Shown: positions 27,342 through 35,321 of the stretch, in pieces
How positions within the stretch are numbered: position 1 is the first letter of the stretch
Layout of the letters: every line of letters starts with the position of its first letter
DNA from: an uncultured Flavobacteriales bacterium
GTDB lineage: Bacteria; Bacteroidota; Bacteroidia; Flavobacteriales_E; Vicingaceae
Direction: 5' to 3'
Length of the DNA stretch: 64,000 bases
Assembly: GCA_913056345.1 (NCBI GenBank)
Contig: CAJXMH010000007.1
Location: 47,908 to 111,907 of the forward strand
Notes under the pieces: model-generated
Told to the model about the DNA's origin: nothing
The model's database searches: none
What the model saw: the letters and a program-made list of their open reading frames with translations, nothing else
Made by a program: the position numbers and the translations under genes

Positions 27342-27731
27342 TTAGGACTTTTCGGAAACAATCTTAGTGGCCTTTAGAGCTAGTAGAAACCAAGCTACAA
27401 TCAGCAAAGATCCGCCAATTGGTGTAATGGGTCCTAAGTAAACAAGTTGTTCAATATGAACGACAGACCGAATCGCAAGCAAATAGATGGAGAAACTAAA
27501 AAGCATTACACCGATTACCAAAAAATAGAAAATGAGCTTGCTTTGCAATTCTTTCCTAGTACCTATGAGTAAAAGTAATAATGCATGATACATTTGATAA
27601 CGAACTCCCGTTTGGAAACTTTCTAAAGATTCTTGGTTTAGTATACTCTTTAAACTATGGGCTCCAAAAGCTCCAAGCACAACTGCTAAAAAGCCAAAGG
27701 AAAAACCCCAAATGAGAAAGTGTTTATTCAT
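27342..27731 (-). CDS. DUF423 family membrane protein
   Basis: This 129-residue protein has four membrane segments and the DUF423 marks GFLAVVLGAFGAHSLK near the start, TGVRYQMYHALLLL, and GPITPIGGSLLIVAW near the end. The family (E. coli YgdD-like) has no known reaction. It is the first gene before asnB. TATTTTTG ends five bases from its ATG, so transcription could start at the start codon. Confidence 0.9.
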   Translation of the reverse strand: MNKHFLIWGFSFGFLAVVLGAFGAHSLKSILNQESLESFQTGVRYQMYHALLLLLIGTRKELQSKLIFYFLVIGVMLFSFSIYLLAIRSVVHIEQLVYLGPITPIGGSLLIVAWFLLALKATKIVSEKS

Positions 27732-27735
27732 GTTT

Positions 27736-27743
27736 CAAAAATA
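27736..27743 (-). promoter_or_regulatory. Predicted -7 element TATTTTTG at the DUF423 start
   Basis: This is an exact TAnnTTTG on the minus strand ending only five bases before the ATG, implying a leaderless or nearly leaderless transcript. Confidence 0.35.
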
Positions 27744-27812
27744 AGGAAGGCTTTTAATAAATTGGTTGACCAAACTTCTTAAAAGCACTAATTTGGGCAA
27801 ATATTTCGCAGT

Positions 27813-29150
27813 ATGAAACATATCTTATTAATAGGAGCAGGAAGGTCGACCGCTAGTTTAATCGACTATTTGATTAAACAGTCTGAACAGGCTAATTGGC
27901 AACTCAAGATTGTAGATCAAAATTTAAGTCAGGTGGCGGAGGAGGTAAAACAGCATCCTGCCGTTTCGATGGAAAAGTTCGATGTTAATCATGAGGAACA
28001 ACGAAAGAAATTAATACAGGAAGCTGACTTAGTAATTTCTATGCTTCCGGCACATATGCACATTGAAGTGGCGAAGGATTGTATCACTTACAAGAAGCAC
28101 ATGGTAACAGCCTCTTACATTTCAAAAGAAATGAAAGCCTTAGAAGCTGAGGCAGAAAAGGCAGGGGTGATCATACTGAATGAAATAGGCGTGGATCCGG
28201 GTATAGACCATCTTTCTGCGATGAAAGTAATTGATGAAATCAAAGAAGCCGGGAATAAAATAGAAGGTTTTGAATCATTCACAGGTGGATTGGTTGCACC
28301 TGAAAGCGATAATAATCCTTGGGGCTACAAGTTTACTTGGAATCCAAGAAATGTCGTGCTCGCAGGTCAAGGTGGGGCAGTTAAGTTTATTCAAGAAGGG
28401 ACCTATAAGTATATTCCCTATCATAAATTATTCAGAAGAACAGAGCTTATAGATATAGAAGACTACGGTAAGTTTGAAGGGATTGCTAATCGCGACTCGC
28501 TTAAATACCGTTCCGTTTATGATTTGGAAGATATTAAAACCATGTACCGCGGTACTTTGAGGAGACCTGGCTATTGTAGGGCTTGGGATGCATTTGTGCA
28601 ACTTGGAGCTACTGATGATAGTTATATTTTACCCAATTCGAAGGATATGACGTTTAGAGAGTTTATTAACCTCTTTTTACCTTATAATCCGACCGATTCA
28701 GTAGAATTAAAGTTAAGACATTACCTTAATTATGCTCACGATGAGATCGAGCTATTCGAAAAACTGGCTTGGCTAGATCTTTTTGAAGATATAAAAATTG
28801 GAATTGAAAATGCTACACCTGCGCAGGTATTACAGCATATTTTAGAGCGAAAATGGACTTTATCAAATGAAGACAAGGACATGATCGTGATGTGGCATAA
28901 ATTCAATTACTGGCAAGATGGAGATCTTCGCGAAAAACACGCTTCCATGGTAATTAAGGGTAGAGATACCAGACACACTGCTATGGCTATGACAGTTGGT
29001 TACCCGGTGGCTATTGCAACTAAAATGATTTTGAATGGTGTAATTAAAACACCAGGAGTTCATATTCCAATCCAAAAGGAAATCTACGAGCCTATTCTAA
29101 AAGAACTAGAGGATTATGGTGTGGCTTTTAAAGAAACGGAGATTACTTAA
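27813..29150 (+). CDS. Saccharopine dehydrogenase-like reductase (Lys9 type)
   Basis: The 445-residue protein begins with the Rossmann motif ILLIGAGRSTASLIDYL, followed by VISMLPAHMHIEVAKDCI and LNEIGVDPGIDHLSAMKVID, which mark the saccharopine reductase/Lys9 branch; the C-terminal part has ATAMTVGYPVAIATK-like sequence. In Bacteroidota such enzymes are assigned to lysine breakdown through saccharopine, but carboxyspermidine-type relatives exist and the reaction is not proven. It is a single gene; its 3' end overlaps the converging hydrolase gene by eight bases. TATTTCGC just before the ATG resembles the promoter element. Confidence 0.85.
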   Translation: MKHILLIGAGRSTASLIDYLIKQSEQANWQLKIVDQNLSQVAEEVKQHPAVSMEKFDVNHEEQRKKLIQEADLVISMLPAHMHIEVAKDCITYKKHMVTASYISKEMKALEAEAEKAGVIILNEIGVDPGIDHLSAMKVIDEIKEAGNKIEGFESFTGGLVAPESDNNPWGYKFTWNPRNVVLAGQGGAVKFIQEGTYKYIPYHKLFRRTELIDIEDYGKFEGIANRDSLKYRSVYDLEDIKTMYRGTLRRPGYCRAWDAFVQLGATDDSYILPNSKDMTFREFINLFLPYNPTDSVELKLRHYLNYAHDEIELFEKLAWLDLFEDIKIGIENATPAQVLQHILERKWTLSNEDKDMIVMWHKFNYWQDGDLREKHASMVIKGRDTRHTAMAMTVGYPVAIATKMILNGVIKTPGVHIPIQKEIYEPILKELEDYGVAFKETEIT

Positions 29151-29754
29151 CTTGGAGCTGTAGTACTTTATGCCCTTCTAGAGACGCTTCAAGTGTATCG
29201 TTTTTTTCTACTTTAGCAACTCCTGCAGGTGTACCTGTAAAAATGAGGTCCCCAATTTTTAGGGTAAAGAACTTTGAGACATAGGCAATGATTTCGTTAA
29301 CCGAAAAGATCATGTCTTTGGTATTGCCCAATTGACGTTGCACTCCATTGACCTTCAAATCAAAAGTTAATTGATCAAGACTGGGTAATGCGTCTTTTTG
29401 AATAAAACTGCCTACCGGAGCAGAACCATCAAATGCTTTGGCTTTTTCCCATGGTAGACCTTTGCTTTTTAATTCTTGTTGCAGGTCTCTAGCGGTAAAA
29501 TCAATGCCAAGAGAGACTTCAGAGAAATATTTGTGGGCAAACTTTGGGTCAATGTGTTTACCGACTCGGTCAATTTTAATTACTAGTTCAGTTTCGAAAT
29601 GAACCTCAGTAGAAAAGTCTGGAATAAAGAATGGCTGTTTTTTAGGAATTAATGCGGTATCGGGTTTTAAAAAGACGACCGGTTCAGTAGGGAGGTCATT
29701 TTTTAGCTCCTTCGCATGTTCTGCATAGTTCCGACCAATGCAAATTATCTTCAC
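29143..29754 (-). CDS. Fumarylacetoacetate hydrolase-domain protein
   Basis: This 203-residue single-domain FAH protein has CIGRNYAEHAKEL at the start, the metal-ligand pattern HFETELVIKID, and LIFTGTPAGVAKV near the end. Small FAH proteins are acylpyruvate hydrolases or oxaloacetate decarboxylases; it is not fumarylacetoacetase itself, which is a separate gene at 52363. The start is GTG. It is the last of three same-strand genes after the exonuclease (12-base gap). Confidence 0.9.
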   Translation of the reverse strand: MKIICIGRNYAEHAKELKNDLPTEPVVFLKPDTALIPKKQPFFIPDFSTEVHFETELVIKIDRVGKHIDPKFAHKYFSEVSLGIDFTARDLQQELKSKGLPWEKAKAFDGSAPVGSFIQKDALPSLDQLTFDLKVNGVQRQLGNTKDMIFSVNEIIAYVSKFFTLKIGDLIFTGTPAGVAKVEKNDTLEASLEGHKVLQLQVK

Positions 29755-29766
29755 TTTACTCTATTT

Positions 29767-30534
29767 TCATTGTTGAAATGACCGTAGCTTGATCTCAGTC
29801 AGCACCTTTTTAGTGTATTGAGGAAAATCTCCCTTCATCATCCAGTTGTAATAAGAAGGGTCTTTTTTCAATACTTCACTCACTACTCTGCCTTTGTGCT
29901 TTCCAAAATTAAATACTTCAAGCCCTTCTTCGTTAAATACGATGCGTCCCATGAGGTCTGCATTTTGGTTACGCATAGAAAATTCGGCTAGAAAGTCGAC
30001 GCTACTATCAAGATCTTCGTATCGCTCTATTTGCGATTGAAGTACTTCATAGGTGGCCTTAATGTCTGCTTCAGCGCTATGGGCATCTGTCAATTCTTTA
30101 TCGCAATAGAATTTGTAAGCCGCTACTAAGGTTCTCTGTTCCATCTTATGGAAGATGTTTTGTACATCTACCAACCTTCGGTTATGCATTTCAAAATCTA
30201 CCCCAACCCTTAAGAATTCTTCTACTAAGAGTGGCACATCAAATTTGTTTGAATTAAAACCCGCTAGATCGCTATTGCCAATAAATTGAGCTAAACTTTT
30301 CGCTACAGCCTTGAACGTCGGCTCGTTTTCAACATCCTTATCATAAATGCCATGGATCTCTGAAGATTCTTTTGGAATCGGCATTTCCGGGTTTATTCTT
30401 CTTGTTTTTACTTCTTGCTTTCCATCGGGTTGAATTTTCATAATTGAAATTTCAACAATCCGATCTTTAGCAACATCTACTCCTGTCGTTTCAAGGTCAA
30501 AAAATACTATAGGCTTTGTGAGCTTTAGATTCAC
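29767..30534 (-). CDS. DEDDh 3'-5' exonuclease with ExoX-like C-terminal domain
   Basis: The 255-residue protein has an ExoI motif FFDLETTGVD (Asp13, Glu15), ExoII GFNSNKFDVPLL and ExoIII DAHSAEADIKAT, as in the proofreading epsilon subunit family. The C-terminal part FGKHKGRVVSEVLKKDPSYYNWM matches the small domain of ExoX-like nucleases. It is not linked to a polymerase gene, so a role in repair or recycling of DNA ends is more likely than replication proofreading. The start is GTG. It lies five bases after the PorE-like gene. Confidence 0.9.
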   Translation of the reverse strand: MNLKLTKPIVFFDLETTGVDVAKDRIVEISIMKIQPDGKQEVKTRRINPEMPIPKESSEIHGIYDKDVENEPTFKAVAKSLAQFIGNSDLAGFNSNKFDVPLLVEEFLRVGVDFEMHNRRLVDVQNIFHKMEQRTLVAAYKFYCDKELTDAHSAEADIKATYEVLQSQIERYEDLDSSVDFLAEFSMRNQNADLMGRIVFNEEGLEVFNFGKHKGRVVSEVLKKDPSYYNWMMKGDFPQYTKKVLTEIKLRSFQQ

Positions 30535-30539
30535 GCTTA

Positions 30540-33500
30540 TTATTTAATAAAGATTCTTACATATTGGTACTTTTCATAAGTACTCTTATTTGTATCCCAA
30601 TCTCCTTTATATTCAGGCCCGGTAATAAGGGTGTTAATGTCCACAAAATTGTACTGATCTTCTTTTATTCCACGATCAGTGAAGATCTCTTCTAACAATC
30701 TTTTGGTGTCGTATGCTCTTCTTTTGGTTAAAATGCTGTTAGTTTTCCAAGTTGCAGTTGGAACTTTGGACGCACTAGAGGTGATGATGATATCTGCATA
30801 ACCTCTAATTTCAACAAGCTTCGCTATATCATTGATAAATTGGACAAATTCCTTATTCTGACGATTAATGTCTTTTGCATTGTAAATGAAATAACGCTGG
30901 AAGTAAGCAATCACGTTTTCAAGTTCTTCGGGTCTAGGTAGGGTTTCTTGCAGGTCTTCAATCCCTTCTGTATCCATGGTATAAGATCGAACCTGGTCAA
31001 ATGGCAAAGGACGATATTCAAATACGCCTTCATCAACCCTTACGAATCTAAATTCAACTGCTTCATCGTTAACAATAATCAATTCGTTATCATCAGGATA
31101 ATTTGCTTCATAAATAATGCGATAAACTTGAGTAGGGTCTAACTTTTGGTAGTTGAACTCCGCAACTTGATCAGTAGTTTCCTCCTGCATTAAGTTATTC
31201 TGCTGGTTAACCAAACGAACCATGTAGAGCGGTTCGTATATGTAAAGTCCTTCATCAATTTTTCGGAAGGGCATTAGATCGAAGTCTTCATTGGCAACTA
31301 CGAGCTTGGCATCTTCGGGGAAATCTCCTTCAAATTGAATGTAATAAGTCTTATTCAGGTCAAGATCCATAAAATTAAACTTACCTAAACTATCAGTAGC
31401 GGCTGAATTGAGTAAGGTTTGCTCATAATCAAGTAATAAAACTTTTAATCCAATAACAGGGTAGTTTTCTGCAGTTACTGCACCTTCTATATCTGTCACT
31501 TCTTTCTGTGCTAAACCTGGGGTAATTTGAGTTGGAGTATAACGGTAAACCCCTTCTTTGACTCTCATAAAAGTTAAGATCTCTCCTTTTTCATTTCGGA
31601 GAATAATTTCAGGGTCTTCAGGGAAGTCACCTTCAAATACAATTCGATAGGCTTTATCAAGATCAAGCTGTTTGAATTCAAACTGACCACCTTGATCAGT
31701 AGTTTGCTCATCTAGCTTACCATTTGTTTGTTCGTCTTCCAACCTAACATTTAATCCTGCTAAAGGACCTTCTGTTCCCTTAACTTCTCCCGCTATGCTT
31801 TCTGCTTTGATGCCATAGTATTCATAAGGAAAAAGTGCAGGAACGAAAATGTAAGTGTAGTCATCAATTTTTTCGAAGGTCAGCGTTTCCCCTTGATCAT
31901 TTTTGATATCGATATCATAACCTTGAATGGGGTTTTCTTCGTCGGTAATTACTTTGATCAGGTATGTTTTAGTTGGGTCAAGTTCGGCGAAATTGAACAC
32001 TCCAACATCATCTGTCTCAGTTTTCTGGAGCAGGTCTTCTTGTTCATTTAAGAGTAAAATCTTGATGCCATCTAAGGTTTCACCCTCCTTAGCTAATGCA
32101 CCACTAACTGCAGCAAAAGATACAGGAGCGGGAGTGATCTTATCCATACCGGTTCCAACTCTAACTGGTTTTAGCTTAATTTCTTTATAAATTTCTTGAT
32201 AGTTTGCACTCGCGGGAACGTAGATGTCCTCTTCATAGCTTTGATAAGCCGCTGCTTCGTAGATAAAATGATAGCTTTTATTTGGCTCTAGGATTGCTGA
32301 GAATTGACCATCCCTTGCCCTTGGTGTGTAAACCCCGATTAAGTCTCCGGTTTCATTATCAGTAATGGTAACCGCAGCGCCGGCAGGCGGCACTCTTCTG
32401 TCTATAAAAGTAAATTCTCCTCGATAAAGGGTAAGTGACTTTTCTTCTGCTTCTATTAACTCAAGTTGGTAAATATCTTTTTCTCCATATCCATCTTCTT
32501 TGAAAGATGAAAAATAGGCTCTTTTCCCATCAGGTGATGTAACGAAGAATACATCATCATCGACCGAATTAATAGGATAACCTAAGTTTTTTGGGGAGGT
32601 CCAACCACTATCGGTTAAGGTGCTGACCATAATATCGTATCCCCCCATGCTCTGGTGACCGTTTGAGCTAAAATACATGGTTTTACCATCAGGGTGCATG
32701 AATACTCCGTCTTCATCATACTTTGAATTTAAACGAGGTCCTGCATTTCTCGACATGGCCCATTTTCCGGTAGGAAGTCGTTTACAGTAATAAATGTCTT
32801 TTCCTCCAAATCCACCTTCACGGTCACTAATAAAGTAAAGCGTTTTTTCATCAGGGCTTATAGTAACGTGGGTCTCATAGGCGTCAGAGTTAATGTCTGA
32901 GCCCAATTTGACCGGCTCCGACCAAATTTCATAACCTGAAGAATCATATTGGAATTCACTTTTATACAATTCTCCATTCCCATTAATGTCTTTGTAAATA
33001 AACAATGTTTGCCCATCAATAGAGAGGTTCACTGTAGCTTCATGACCATCTGTATTGATGTTTAGCAATTTTGGCGTTCGCCATTCACCATTAACTTTAT
33101 AAGCGACATAAATATCTTCGAAAAGCATTCCGTCCAGAGGGGCATATATTTCATAATTTGAACTATCTTCTCTTAATCTTCTAGAGGTATAATACAAAGC
33201 AGACTCATCGATGGTTATTACAGGACTAAAATCTGGATAAAAACCATTGATAGAATCTCCGAGGTTTTGAGTCTTGATCTTCACAGGGTTCATCATGGCT
33301 TCTTTGGCAAACTTTGCCATGCGTTTTTCACGCTCCATTGCATTCCATAAATAATGCTTGTCATTTATATAAGTCTCAAACTTCTCGAAGCTTTCATAGG
33401 CATCATTAAATTGGTAATCATGATGTTGAGCTTGACCTAAATAATACCACGCATCTACAGGTGCCTTTTTCTCTCTGGGACTAAAAGGAGTGTAGTTAGG

Positions 33501-33788
33501 ACTCGCATCGGCAGTAGCCACTTTCAGATAAGGAATAGCTTTCGCTTTTTGATCCCTGCTAAAGGAGTTTAGGATCGAGACACCAATGTTGTAATTAACG
33601 TTAGCGTTAGATTTGTATTTATCCTGTTCATATAAATCTTGCAGAATAGGGAGGGCGGCGGTAAAGCGCTTTTCATCCATTAGATAGAGCGCCTCTGTTA
33701 GCTTTTCTCTATCGCTTAGCTGGGCAAAACTTTTGAAACCAACTAAGAGCACTGTAATCAATAATAACTTTGAAAAAACCTTGTTCAT
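30540..33788 (-). CDS. OmpA-like protein with TPR, PD40 propeller and repeated modules (PorE-type architecture)
   Basis: I place the start at the ATG at 33788 (1082 residues), where a clear signal peptide begins (MNKVFSKLLLITVLLVG, cleavage near FAQ). Then come a TPR-like helical part (to about 170), five PD40 strands such as SPDEKTLYFISDREGGFGGKD and DGKTMYFSSNGHQSMGGYD (about 190-450), a carboxypeptidase-regulatory-like domain, four repeated modules (about 550-930), and an OmpA-like end with EIRGYADIIITSSAS and LTKRRAYDTKRLLEE. The same order occurs in PorE of the T9SS, but Bacteroidota carry several such paralogs and this one is not a lipoprotein, so a T9SS role is inference. TATATTTG lies upstream. 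Confidence 0.85.
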   Translation of the reverse strand: MNKVFSKLLLITVLLVGFKSFAQLSDREKLTEALYLMDEKRFTAALPILQDLYEQDKYKSNANVNYNIGVSILNSFSRDQKAKAIPYLKVATADASPNYTPFSPREKKAPVDAWYYLGQAQHHDYQFNDAYESFEKFETYINDKHYLWNAMEREKRMAKFAKEAMMNPVKIKTQNLGDSINGFYPDFSPVITIDESALYYTSRRLREDSSNYEIYAPLDGMLFEDIYVAYKVNGEWRTPKLLNINTDGHEATVNLSIDGQTLFIYKDINGNGELYKSEFQYDSSGYEIWSEPVKLGSDINSDAYETHVTISPDEKTLYFISDREGGFGGKDIYYCKRLPTGKWAMSRNAGPRLNSKYDEDGVFMHPDGKTMYFSSNGHQSMGGYDIMVSTLTDSGWTSPKNLGYPINSVDDDVFFVTSPDGKRAYFSSFKEDGYGEKDIYQLELIEAEEKSLTLYRGEFTFIDRRVPPAGAAVTITDNETGDLIGVYTPRARDGQFSAILEPNKSYHFIYEAAAYQSYEEDIYVPASANYQEIYKEIKLKPVRVGTGMDKITPAPVSFAAVSGALAKEGETLDGIKILLLNEQEDLLQKTETDDVGVFNFAELDPTKTYLIKVITDEENPIQGYDIDIKNDQGETLTFEKIDDYTYIFVPALFPYEYYGIKAESIAGEVKGTEGPLAGLNVRLEDEQTNGKLDEQTTDQGGQFEFKQLDLDKAYRIVFEGDFPEDPEIILRNEKGEILTFMRVKEGVYRYTPTQITPGLAQKEVTDIEGAVTAENYPVIGLKVLLLDYEQTLLNSAATDSLGKFNFMDLDLNKTYYIQFEGDFPEDAKLVVANEDFDLMPFRKIDEGLYIYEPLYMVRLVNQQNNLMQEETTDQVAEFNYQKLDPTQVYRIIYEANYPDDNELIIVNDEAVEFRFVRVDEGVFEYRPLPFDQVRSYTMDTEGIEDLQETLPRPEELENVIAYFQRYFIYNAKDINRQNKEFVQFINDIAKLVEIRGYADIIITSSASKVPTATWKTNSILTKRRAYDTKRLLEEIFTDRGIKEDQYNFVDINTLITGPEYKGDWDTNKSTYEKYQYVRIFIK

Positions 33789-33815
33789 TGGATTAGTTAT
33801 ATTATTCTTAAAGCA

Positions 33816-33823
33816 CAAATATA
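33816..33823 (-). promoter_or_regulatory. Predicted -7 element TATATTTG of the PorE-like gene
   Basis: This is an exact TAnnTTTG on the minus strand 28 bases from the chosen ATG. It supports the ATG at 33788, since the longer frame would begin inside this promoter. Confidence 0.5.
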
Positions 33824-33886
33824 TTTGATTCAGGCGTTTAAGGAGGATAAAACATGATTAATCTTGGAAATATTCAATTTTATCGA

Positions 33887-35218
33887 CTATATTTTGCGCT
33901 CCAAGTCAAAGCTCTCTAGTATTTTGGCTACCCGCTGAACAAAGCTGCCACCAAGCGAACCATCAACTACCCGATGATCATAGGATAAGGATAAATACAT
34001 CATGTGTCTAACTCCAATTGTATCTCCAAAAGAGGTTTCAATTACAGCAGGTTTCTTTTTAATCGCTCCCACCGCCATGATTGCAACTTGTGGTTGATTA
34101 ATGATCGGTGTTCCCATTACATTGCCGAAGGTCCCCACGTTCGTAACTGTAAAAGTTCCACCTTGAATTTCGTCAGGGCTTAATTTATTTGCTCTAGCAC
34201 GCTTAGCAAGGTCATTGACATTTTTAGATAAGCCAATTAGGTTTTTTTGATCTGCATCTTTTATAACAGGAACGATTAAGTTGCCACTTGGCAACGCCGT
34301 TGCCATACCAAGATTAATGTGCTTTCTTTTAATGATTTGATTACCACTTACCGAAACATTAATCATAGGCATTTCTTTAATAGCCATGGCCACTGCTTCC
34401 ATGATTAATGGGGTAAAAGTTATTTTTTCTCCTTCTCTTTCTTCGTAATCTTTTTTGATTTTGTTTCGCCACATGACCATATTGGTAACATCAGCTTCCA
34501 CAAAAGAAGTAACATGTGCCGAAGTATGCTTTGAGTGAACCATATGGTCAGCAATCATTTTACGCATGCGATCCATTTCAACGATCTCATCTCCTTCCAT
34601 CATTGGAATAACAGCTGCAGGCTTTGGAGTACTTTCTTTCTTTTCTGCTGCAGGAGCTGAAGCAGGACTCTTAGCAGGTGCCGCAACGGCTGAATCTTTA
34701 TTTCCTCTATTTTCTAAGTAATCTAAGAGGTCTTCTTTGGTTACTCTGTTGTTTAATCCACTACCTTGAATGCTTTCTAATTCTTCAACGCTCACTTTTT
34801 CTTTTTCAGCTATGCTTCTTACAAGCGGAGAGAAGAAACTTCCATTAGCTGAGCTTTTGCCAATCTTATTTGTATTGTTATCCGAATTAGTTGAATTATT
34901 CTCATTGCTTGTTTCAACAGGCTCAGGCGTTTCAGCTTGGTCGGCTTCAGGAGCAGCTCCATCACTACTTCCTTCACCTTCAATTTCAATGATCGCTATT
35001 GCATCCCCGACTTTAACTACGTCATCCTCTTGAAATAAGATCTTTTTAATTACACCATCCTCAGGAGCAGGGATTTCTGAATCTACTTTGTCTGTTGCAA
35101 TTTCAAGTACCGGCTCTTCTGCTTCTATTGAATCTCCTTCAGATTTTAGCCATTTTGTGATGGTAGCCTCTGCTACACTTTCTCCCATTTTGGGCATGGT
35201 AAGTTCTATTTCTGCCAT
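33887..35218 (-). CDS. 2-oxo acid dehydrogenase E2 acyltransferase (branched-chain type)
   Basis: At 443 residues it has one lipoyl domain (residues 1-77, lipoyl Lys44 in ATDKVDSEI), an acidic Glu/Asn/Ser linker, a peripheral subunit-binding domain (SPLVRSIAEKEKVSVEELESIQG), an Ala/Pro linker and the catalytic domain with LSYDHRVVDGSLGG (HxxxDG). The single lipoyl domain and linker pattern fit the branched-chain or general 2-oxo acid E2 of Bacteroidota. E1 and E3 genes are not adjacent. The product would be acyl-CoA from branched keto acids, which could feed the IcmF pathway. Confidence 0.9.
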   Translation of the reverse strand: MAEIELTMPKMGESVAEATITKWLKSEGDSIEAEEPVLEIATDKVDSEIPAPEDGVIKKILFQEDDVVKVGDAIAIIEIEGEGSSDGAAPEADQAETPEPVETSNENNSTNSDNNTNKIGKSSANGSFFSPLVRSIAEKEKVSVEELESIQGSGLNNRVTKEDLLDYLENRGNKDSAVAAPAKSPASAPAAEKKESTPKPAAVIPMMEGDEIVEMDRMRKMIADHMVHSKHTSAHVTSFVEADVTNMVMWRNKIKKDYEEREGEKITFTPLIMEAVAMAIKEMPMINVSVSGNQIIKRKHINLGMATALPSGNLIVPVIKDADQKNLIGLSKNVNDLAKRARANKLSPDEIQGGTFTVTNVGTFGNVMGTPIINQPQVAIMAVGAIKKKPAVIETSFGDTIGVRHMMYLSLSYDHRVVDGSLGGSFVQRVAKILESFDLERKI

Positions 35219-35242
35219 CTGCTAGTCTTAAGAATTAGATTG

Positions 35243-35250
35243 CAAAATTA
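35243..35250 (-). promoter_or_regulatory. Predicted -7 element TAATTTTG of the E2 gene
   Basis: This is an exact TAnnTTTG on the minus strand, 25 bases from the E2 ATG; a TTG lies 25 bases further upstream. Confidence 0.5.
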
Positions 35251-35321
35251 GCGAAATTTAAGTCAGCTTTATTGGCAAAAATTGAATGCGTCCTCTCTCC
35301 TTGCCGAACAAACATTTTGCT

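Noticed and set aside
33789..33818. Ten-residue extension of the PorE-like protein
   Set aside because: The signal peptide begins at 33788 and the extension lies over the predicted promoter element.
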